Below the pieces are notes generated by a model. That model did no database searches. It was not told the DNA's origin and worked only from the letters and a program-made list of their open reading frames with translations. From assembly GCA_947176535.1 (NCBI GenBank), contig CAMWQU010000025.1, positions 1 through 32,863 of the forward strand: a stretch of DNA of 32,863 nt, written 5' to 3'. The position numbers and the translations under genes are program-made. This document shows positions 25,044-30,414 of this stretch, piece after piece; position 1 is the first letter of the stretch, and the number at the start of each line of letters is the position of its first letter. Source of the DNA: an uncultured Prevotellaceae bacterium. GTDB taxonomy: Bacteria > Bacteroidota > Bacteroidia > Bacteroidales > Bacteroidaceae.

Positions 25044-26065
25044 TGAATAACGTTTTCGTTTACTGTGAGCTTGAAGGCACTAAGGTTGCCGAAGTAAGTC
25101 AGGAACTGCTCACCAAAGGCCGCAAACTGGCCAACACGCTGGGTGTGCAGTTGGAGGCCGTGGCTGCCGGTAGCGGCATCACGGGAAAGGTGGAGAGCCA
25201 GATTCTCCCCTACGGCGTGGATAAGTTGCATATCTTCGATGCAGAGGGACTTTCCCCCTACACCTCGAAACCTCATACGGCCGTGCTGGTGAATCTCTTC
25301 AAGCAGGAGCAGCCGCAGATCTGCCTGATGGGTGCCGACGTGGTAGGCCGCGACCTCGGCCCTCGCGTATCGAGCGCGCTGCACAGCGGTCTGACGGCCG
25401 ACTGTACCGCACTGGAGATTGGCCCTCACGAAGATAAGAAAGCCGGAAAGACCTACGAGAATCTGCTCTATCAGATTCGTCCCGCTTTCGGTGGTAACAT
25501 CGTGGCTACGATTGTCAATCCCGAGAACCGTCCGCAGATGGCTACCGTCCGCTCCGGCGTGATGAAGGCCGAGGTGCTCGACCCCAACTACAAGGGTGAG
25601 GTCATCATCGAGGACGTGGCGAAGTTCGTACCCGAGACGGAGTACGTGACCAAGGTGCTCGACCGTCACGTACAGGCTGCCAAGAACAACCTGAAAGGTG
25701 CTCCCATCATCGTGGCCGGCGGTTACGGTGTGGGTTCTAAGGAAGGCTTCGACCAGCTCTACGAACTGGCCCGCGTGCTGCACGCCGAAGTGGGTGCCAG
25801 CCGTGCTGCCGTGGATGCCGGCTTTGCCGACCACGACCTGCAGATTGGTCAGACGGGTGTCACTGTGCGTCCCAAGGTGTATATCGCCTGCGGTATCAGC
25901 GGTGCCATTCAGCACGTGGCCGGTATGAAGGAGAGCGGCATCATCATCTCCATCAACAGCGATGAGAATGCCCCCATCAATCAGATTGCCGACTACGTCA
26001 TCAACGGCACCGTGGAAGAGGTGGTTCCCAAGCTCATTAAGTATTACAAACAGAATAGCAAATAA
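25043..26065 (+). CDS. etfA: Electron transfer flavoprotein alpha subunit
   Basis: A 340-residue EtfA/FixB protein. The N-terminal domain packs against EtfB. The C-terminal FAD-binding domain is recognised by ASRAAVDAGFADHDLQIGQT, GVTVRPKVYIACGISGAIQH and SINSDENAPINQIADYVI, all canonical. Arg-Pro-Ala-Phe-Gly-Gly-Asn (RPAFGGN) in the linker region also matches. It forms the electron carrier with EtfB for the acyl-CoA dehydrogenase encoded 11 bases further on. Overlap with etfB and the short gap downstream indicate one transcript. Confidence 0.95.
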   Translation: MNNVFVYCELEGTKVAEVSQELLTKGRKLANTLGVQLEAVAAGSGITGKVESQILPYGVDKLHIFDAEGLSPYTSKPHTAVLVNLFKQEQPQICLMGADVVGRDLGPRVSSALHSGLTADCTALEIGPHEDKKAGKTYENLLYQIRPAFGGNIVATIVNPENRPQMATVRSGVMKAEVLDPNYKGEVIIEDVAKFVPETEYVTKVLDRHVQAAKNNLKGAPIIVAGGYGVGSKEGFDQLYELARVLHAEVGASRAAVDAGFADHDLQIGQTGVTVRPKVYIACGISGAIQHVAGMKESGIIISINSDENAPINQIADYVINGTVEEVVPKLIKYYKQNSK

Positions 26066-26076
26066 GGAGAAGGCAG

Positions 26077-27789
26077 ATGGCAAACTATTATAGTGACATT
26101 AAGGAAATCCGGTTTGAACTGGAGAACAGTCCGCTGATGCAACGCATCGTGGAACTGAAAGAACGTAACTTTGCCGACAAGGATCAGTACGACGAGGCTC
26201 CGCAGGATATGGCCGATGCCATGGACTCTTACGACCGCGTGCTCGACATCGTGGGCGACATCACGGGCAATGTGATTGCTCCCAACGCAGAAGCGGTGGA
26301 TGCCGAAGGGCCTCACTGCGAGGGCGGACGTGTACGTTATGCCGAGAAGACTTACGAGAATCTCGCTGCCATGCGTAGCGCAGGGCTGAACGGAATCACG
26401 ATGCCCCGCCGTTACAACGGTCTGAATCTGCCCGTTACAGTTTATACGGCTGCCAATGAGATTGTTTCGGCCGGTGACGCCGGTTTCGAAAACATCTGGA
26501 GCCTGCAGGACTGCATCGAGACACTGTATTGCTTTGGTAACGAGGAGCAGCGCCGGAAGTATATCCCCCGCGTATGTCAGGGCGAGACCATGTCTATGGA
26601 CCTCACCGAGCCTGATGCCGGTTCTGACCTGCAGAGCGTCATGCTGAAGGCTACCTACGACGAGGAGAACCAGTGCTGGCGCCTGAACGGCTCTAAGCGT
26701 TTCATCACCAACGGTGACTCGGACATCCACCTCGTACTGGCCCGTTCCGAAGCCGACACGCGCGACGGTCGCGGTCTCTCTATGTTCATCTATGACAAGC
26801 GGGATGGTGGTGTCGATGTACGTCGTATCGAGAACAAACTGGGTATACATGGTAGCCCAACCTGCGAACTGGTTTACAAGAACGCAAAGTGCGAACTCTG
26901 CGGTGACCGCAAACTGGGTCTCATCAAGTACGTCATGTCTCTGATGAACGGTGCCCGTCTGGGTATCGCCGCACAGTCTGTGGGCCTCTCTCAGGCTGCT
27001 TACAATGAGGCTCTTGCTTACGCTCGCGACCGCAAGCAGTTCGGTAAGGCCATCATCGAGTTCCCTGCCGTGGCAGAAATGCTGGCTAACATCAAGGCTC
27101 GTCTGGATGCCGGTCGTGCCCTGCTGTACCAGACCGCACGTTACGTCGATATTTACAAAGCACTGGAGGATATCGCCCGCGACCGCAAACTGGAGCCGGA
27201 AGAGCGTGCTGAACTGAAGAAGTACAGCCGTTTGGCCGATGCCTTCACACCGTTGGCAAAGGGTATGAACTCGGAGTATGCCAATCAGAACGGTTACGAC
27301 TGCATTCAGGTTCACGGCGGTTCAGGCTTCATGCTTGAGTATGCCTGCCAGCGCATCTATCGCGACGCCCGCATCACCAGCATCTATGAGGGAACCACTC
27401 AGTTGCAGACAGTGGCCGCTATCCGCTACGTCACCACGGGTCTGTATAGCCAGATTATCGAAGAGATGGAGCAGCAGCCCGTTGCTCCCGGCTACGAGGA
27501 CTACATGACACGCCTCAAGGCTATGGCCGAGAAACTCAACGCTTGCATCGCTCTGGTGAAAGAGGCTCAGAACAACGACATGCACGACCTCTGCGCCCGT
27601 CATCTTTATGAGATGGTTGGTGACATCATCATGTCTCACCTGCTTCTCATTAACACCCAAAAGGCTCCCGAACTCTTTGCCAAGAGCCTCTCGGTTTACA
27701 TGAACCACGCCGAGGCTGAAGTTGAGAAGCACAACAAGTGGATTAGCCGGATAAATATTGCCGAACTCGATAACTATCGGCAGGCATAA
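26077..27789 (+). CDS. Acyl-CoA dehydrogenase
   Basis: A 570-residue flavoenzyme of the acyl-CoA dehydrogenase family, which introduces a 2,3-double bond in acyl-CoA thioesters and hands electrons to EtfAB. Conserved parts: DLTEPDAGSDLQSVMLKA, ITNGDSDIHLVLAR, the GIHGSPTCEL loop, ARLGIAAQSVGLSQAAYNEA, ARDRKQFGKAI, QVHGGSGFMLEYACQRIYRD and IYEGTTQLQ, whose Glu438 is at the catalytic-base position. The ~570-residue length with a C-terminal helical extension is typical of Bacteroidetes and other anaerobe forms. A strong AGGAGAAGG ribosome site precedes the ATG, unusual in this phylum. No thiolase, hydratase or acyl-CoA transferase is adjacent, so substrate chain length is open. Confidence 0.93.
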   Translation: MANYYSDIKEIRFELENSPLMQRIVELKERNFADKDQYDEAPQDMADAMDSYDRVLDIVGDITGNVIAPNAEAVDAEGPHCEGGRVRYAEKTYENLAAMRSAGLNGITMPRRYNGLNLPVTVYTAANEIVSAGDAGFENIWSLQDCIETLYCFGNEEQRRKYIPRVCQGETMSMDLTEPDAGSDLQSVMLKATYDEENQCWRLNGSKRFITNGDSDIHLVLARSEADTRDGRGLSMFIYDKRDGGVDVRRIENKLGIHGSPTCELVYKNAKCELCGDRKLGLIKYVMSLMNGARLGIAAQSVGLSQAAYNEALAYARDRKQFGKAIIEFPAVAEMLANIKARLDAGRALLYQTARYVDIYKALEDIARDRKLEPEERAELKKYSRLADAFTPLAKGMNSEYANQNGYDCIQVHGGSGFMLEYACQRIYRDARITSIYEGTTQLQTVAAIRYVTTGLYSQIIEEMEQQPVAPGYEDYMTRLKAMAEKLNACIALVKEAQNNDMHDLCARHLYEMVGDIIMSHLLLINTQKAPELFAKSLSVYMNHAEAEVEKHNKWISRINIAELDNYRQA

Positions 27790-27810
27790 ATCCTGAATAA
27801 TACGCAAACA

Positions 27811-27849
27811 AAAAAGGGGCGCGTCGGCAATGCCGACGCGCCCCTTTTT
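27811..27849. terminator. Strong bidirectional terminator after the etf-acyl-CoA dehydrogenase operon
   Basis: GC-rich palindrome (GGGGCGCGTCGGC and its complement) flanked by A-run on the left and T-run on the right, about 19 bp in total with a minimal loop. It closes the GC-rich chromosomal part of the window. Confidence 0.93.
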
Positions 27850-28160
27850 CTCATTCCAACTCTCAATCACTCTTCACAATTATAGTGGATATTGCCGTTA
27901 CAGCAGTTCTCTCTGCTCAATTCTGCCTGACCCGTAAACTGCTATAGGTGTATGCGACTATTGGAACAAAGCCATCCCGAGTACGATAAAGCCCTACTTC
28001 CTAAAAACGGCTTAGGCTATAACACCAGATTTCTCGAAGCGTTACAGCCTAATTATCGGATTATGCAGACTAAGTCTTACTCTTCAATTGAAGTCTGTAC
28101 CATTACCAATAATTATTTATTATCACCAAGTTACAGACATTCTCTAAATTTATATTCAGA
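27850..28160. other. AT-rich spacer at the junction with the mobile region
   Basis: No convincing gene is seen. A 91-codon plus-strand frame (27952-28227) starts MRLLEQSHPEYDKALL but becomes low-quality, overlaps the convergent lipoprotein gene and is judged unlikely. Base composition drops abruptly from the GC-rich operon on the left. No tRNA or obvious attachment-site repeat was recognised, so the element end is not defined. Confidence 0.5.
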
Positions 28161-28814
28161 TCATTGTCGTTCTAATGTTCCTATATACTCACGTACAGGC
28201 GCGTACATATGTAGGCTTATCTCATAGGAGCCCACGTCCTGCACTTGGTAAATTGTATCGTTGTTTGTCAGTACCAAATTCTGCCCATTTAAAGAGCCTG
28301 TTGCCCAATATACCGCTGTCGTGTTTATCTGCCGCTCATAGTCGTTCCCCTTGCTCCTGTGCATGATGAATTTGCCATCATTGAGCAAGAGCCTCCAACC
28401 TCCATCAACAGCATATACACTATCCTTGCAGACAACAAACCTCTTGCCTATATGCTCGTACTCCCCTGCCGTGAATTGCAATATCTGTGTAGTATGCTCG
28501 ACAAAGTGCATCGTGCTCTGTTCGTTGTGTATGATGCTCAACTCTCCATGATTGTCCTTAACAGCTAATGTTATGCTGTCCCGGATAGCAAGATCACTTC
28601 CCACGAAGAAAGTTGTATCCTTACCATAGGTCAGCGTAGCACCAAAGATGCTAATATAAGGCTGAATATCTTCATAATACACTTCGTCGCTAGCTATCAT
28701 GCCGGGAGTGATGCTAATAAACGTGCCAGTATAGACAAGGGTGTTCTCTCTTTCCCCGTCATCAGAAGAACATGAGGCTAGTAGCACCACAAGTAGATAT
28801 AACCATTTTTTCAC
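28161..28814 (-). CDS. Small lipoprotein of unknown function in the AT-rich region
   Basis: A 217-residue protein when started at the GTG at 28814 (MKKWLYLLVVLLASC, lipobox Cys15 then SSDDG). The frame also opens at a TTG at 28841, but that start lies inside a hairpin arm and adds residues that do not fit a signal. The mature part is beta-rich with repeated short strands (GRFVV-type KRFVVCKDSVYAVDGGWRLLL, KFIMHRSKGNDYERQ) and contains no motif I recognise. AGAAGG precedes the GTG closely. Codon use is AT-rich like the mobile genes to the right, so it is probably cargo or a boundary gene of the island. Confidence 0.7.
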   Translation of the reverse strand: MKKWLYLLVVLLASCSSDDGERENTLVYTGTFISITPGMIASDEVYYEDIQPYISIFGATLTYGKDTTFFVGSDLAIRDSITLAVKDNHGELSIIHNEQSTMHFVEHTTQILQFTAGEYEHIGKRFVVCKDSVYAVDGGWRLLLNDGKFIMHRSKGNDYERQINTTAVYWATGSLNGQNLVLTNNDTIYQVQDVGSYEISLHMYAPVREYIGTLERQ

Positions 28815-28832
28815 AATCCTTCTTAATCCGAA

Positions 28833-28868
28833 AGGCGGCAAAGTCCTATTTTTAAGACTTTGCCGCCT
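28833..28868. terminator. 13-bp perfect hairpin between the small ORF and the lipoprotein gene
   Basis: Arms 28833-28845 (AGGCGGCAAAGTC) and 28856-28868 are perfect complements around a 10-base AT-rich loop. It follows the stop of the 37-residue ORF by about 30 bases and ends 18 bases before the proposed lipoprotein GTG. It may end the regulator transcript or attenuate the lipoprotein; neither side has a good T-run. Confidence 0.6.
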
Positions 28869-28897
28869 ATAGTTTATTAAATATCAATCATGGTTTC

Positions 28898-29011
28898 TTA
28901 CTCCTCGATTGCAGCCTGGGCGGCAGGAATAGCAATCGAGTTTTCAGATAGTTGGACTGCGTTGGTCAACAATTGGTCAACATTTTTGGGGGGTGTTGAT
29001 ATGAAGTTCAT
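28898..29011 (-). CDS. Putative 37-residue small protein
   Basis: ATG at 29011 opens a frame reading MNFISTPPKNVDQLLTNAVQ and ending SIAIPAAQAAIEE with TAA at 28898. It lies 21 bases downstream of the XRE regulator gene on the same strand, and is followed by a hairpin at 28833-28868, which together favour a real cistron. There is no signal peptide or transmembrane segment; the product would be a soluble, mostly helical peptide. No family was recognised, and support is positional only. Confidence 0.45.
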   Translation of the reverse strand: MNFISTPPKNVDQLLTNAVQLSENSIAIPAAQAAIEE

Positions 29012-29032
29012 TCCAAATAAATTACTTGTTAA

Positions 29033-29497
29033 TTATTTGATTACTTGACTTTTATACACCCTTATTAGCTCGTCTTTGTCGACCAGTTGAGATTTGAGCG
29101 AATCAATCTGGTCTTTTAGATCTGCTATACGGGCGTTTAGGGTTGATTTATTCTCCTCCATACTCTCAATCTTCTGTTCTTGCTTCTCGATTTGGGAAGA
29201 GAGAGCGGCATCACCTATATAATTAAGGGCATTGCCGTTTCCCATTGCCACAGCTGCCATGAAAGCATAGACGTTTTCAGGAAAATCACAATATAATGCA
29301 AAGAAATTGAAATCAAGAACCCGGCAAATCTTGACAAGCTTGGCAGTCTCAATCGTCTCTCTTTCAAAGATACGATTGACGTGCTGCTGGGGAACCTTAA
29401 TGAGCCTTCCAAATTCGGATTTGCTCATATTGAGTTCCTCACGGCGCTTGTCGATTGCCTGTCCTATGTGGACTTCTTTGAGTTCAATATTAAACAT
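29033..29497 (-). CDS. XRE-family helix-turn-helix regulator with C-terminal coiled coil
   Basis: A 154-residue protein. Residues ~10-70 form an XRE/Cro-type HTH (IGQAIDKRREELNMSKSEFG, then VPQQHVNRIFERETIETAKL). A hydrophobic segment (FMAAVAMGNGNALNYIGDAA) is followed by a heptad-rich coiled coil (~105-150: IEKQEQKIESMEEN, IADLKDQIDSLKSQL), suited to dimerisation. Such regulators are common at the edges of Bacteroidetes mobile elements. It is divergent from the small DNA-binding genes and primase, with a promoter at 29594-29625 and repeated TTAAACA sites covering its start, so it likely represses itself and perhaps the rightward module. The final part of this inference rests only on layout. 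Confidence 0.85.
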   Translation of the reverse strand: MFNIELKEVHIGQAIDKRREELNMSKSEFGRLIKVPQQHVNRIFERETIETAKLVKICRVLDFNFFALYCDFPENVYAFMAAVAMGNGNALNYIGDAALSSQIEKQEQKIESMEENKSTLNARIADLKDQIDSLKSQLVDKDELIRVYKSQVIK

Positions 29498-29551
29498 TAA
29501 ACAGTGATTAAATCTTAAAAACTTAAACAGTCTATTGTTTGATTAAACAAT
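29490..29551 (-). promoter_or_regulatory. Cluster of TTAAACA half-sites: candidate operator of the XRE regulator
   Basis: TTAAACA occurs at 29490, 29498, 29523 and 29543 on the plus strand. The last combines with an inverted partner into ATTGTTT-GATT-AAACAAT (29534-29551), a dyad with 7-base arms and a 4-base spacer. The cluster covers the regulator's start codon and leader, as expected for an autoregulatory operator. Confidence 0.5.
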
Positions 29552-29593
29552 ATTTGGTAACTTCGCGTTTCTTAATTGCTGGTTACATGGTTG

Positions 29594-29625
29594 CAAAGTT
29601 AATCATTAATCATCAAACAAACAAG
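29594..29625 (-). promoter_or_regulatory. Promoter of the XRE regulator gene
   Basis: Minus strand TAACTTTG (29594-29601) matches TAnnTTTG, with CTTG (29622-29625) 20 bases upstream. The leader would be about 90 bases and would include the TTAAACA cluster. Confidence 0.55.
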
Positions 29626-29648
29626 TTTTTCATGTTAAAAATATCGTT

Positions 29649-29840
29649 ATGTGCGAAAATAACCAAAAAATTCGTCCGACCCTTATGGGCTTGAATGTGG
29701 GGGATTCAGTGATTTTCCCTATTGCACGACTGAAAAGTGTGCGTACACAGGCATCTGAACTGGGTGCAATATACAGCAGGCAGTTTACAACCAAAACTGA
29801 CCGGGTAGCCCATACTATCGAGGTTACACGTGTCTCTTGA
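29649..29840 (+). CDS. Small protein of mobile-element type, unknown function
   Basis: A 63-residue basic protein beginning MCENNQKIRPTLMGLNVGDS. The central part VIFPIARLKSVRTQASELGA is, from memory, a recurring pattern in short proteins at the start of replication modules in Bacteroidetes integrative elements, where it looks like a small HTH-like or RNA/DNA-binding domain (not searched). It is the first gene of the rightward module, divergent from the XRE regulator. The next gene starts 14 bases after its stop. Confidence 0.7.
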   Translation: MCENNQKIRPTLMGLNVGDSVIFPIARLKSVRTQASELGAIYSRQFTTKTDRVAHTIEVTRVS

Positions 29841-29854
29841 TAAGAGAAGACATC

Positions 29855-30124
29855 ATGGGACCAATACAATTCCTTGATCATCTTATCCCCTATGACACTT
29901 TTGTTAACGACTTGGCATCGAGAGTAGTCAGACTCTTACAGGCAGATAAGAAAGATCCTGAATTTATAAGTCAACGCAAGGCTTATGAGATTTTTGGCAG
30001 ACGTAACGTGGATCGTTGGAGACGTCAAGGAAAAGTCCAGCCAATAAAGAGGCCGGGCAAAATAGAATATCCTATGTCGCAACTTCGACTTCTTCAAAGA
30101 ACCGTTCAAGATTATTTTGATTGA
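29855..30124 (+). CDS. Small helix-turn-helix (excisionase/MerR-like) protein
   Basis: An 89-residue protein from the ATG at 29855; an in-frame TTG at 29837 overlaps the previous stop and is less likely. AAGAGAAG lies just upstream as a ribosome site. The C-terminal half (ISQRKAYEIFGRRNVDRWRR followed by QGKVQPIKRPGKIEYPMSQL) has the short winged-helix layout of excisionase/MerR-type DNA-binding domains: a helix choosing a residue pattern, WRRQGK turn, then a basic wing. The N-terminal half is helical. It probably controls excision or acts as a local regulator. Confidence 0.7.
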   Translation: MGPIQFLDHLIPYDTFVNDLASRVVRLLQADKKDPEFISQRKAYEIFGRRNVDRWRRQGKVQPIKRPGKIEYPMSQLRLLQRTVQDYFD

Positions 30125-30210
30125 GAGGATAACTTATCTAAACAAAATTTGGTTTAGTTGGCATTGATTAAACTATCGTGTGGAACGGGAAAAAGGAATA
30201 TTCAAAAACG

Positions 30211-30414
30211 ATGAGAGAATTTGAGCCGACATGCCGTCCGGACGGTGTGTATTCAGTTAAAAGAGCGTGTATGGAATTGGGCGTATGTCATAAGACTTTT
30301 CTGAAATACAGGATAAAGGGACTCATCCAGCCTCTTAATCCAAGCAATCATCGTAGACCGGTCTTTTCAGGCTCGTCTATTATTGAATGTTGGAAAAAAC
30401 TTACGAAGATATGA
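30211..30414 (+). CDS. Second small excisionase/MerR-like DNA-binding protein
   Basis: A 67-residue protein from ATG 30211 (a GTG at 30178 would add 11 residues). It carries the same kind of domain: DGVYSVKRACMELGVCHKTF, then LKYRIKGLIQPLNPSNHRRP and FSGSSIIECW, i.e. HTH, turn, and a basic wing with NHRRP. This resembles helix-turn-helix domain 17-type proteins of Bacteroidetes conjugative elements. Its stop overlaps the primase start by four bases (ATGA), indicating translational coupling. Confidence 0.75.
   Translation: MREFEPTCRPDGVYSVKRACMELGVCHKTFLKYRIKGLIQPLNPSNHRRPVFSGSSIIECWKKLTKI

Noticed and set aside
25028..27315. Antisense frames of 351 and 423 codons opposite etfA and the acyl-CoA dehydrogenase
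   Set aside because: The sense genes are unmistakable; the antisense translations are low-complexity shadows and have no promoter or ribosome site.
27850..28160. tRNA gene or attachment site at the element boundary
   Set aside because: No cloverleaf, T-loop sequence or flanking direct repeat could be recognised; the other element end is outside the window.
27952..28227. 91-codon plus-strand frame in the junction spacer
   Set aside because: It overlaps the convergent lipoprotein gene, has no ribosome site and no ordered protein pattern; left as spacer.
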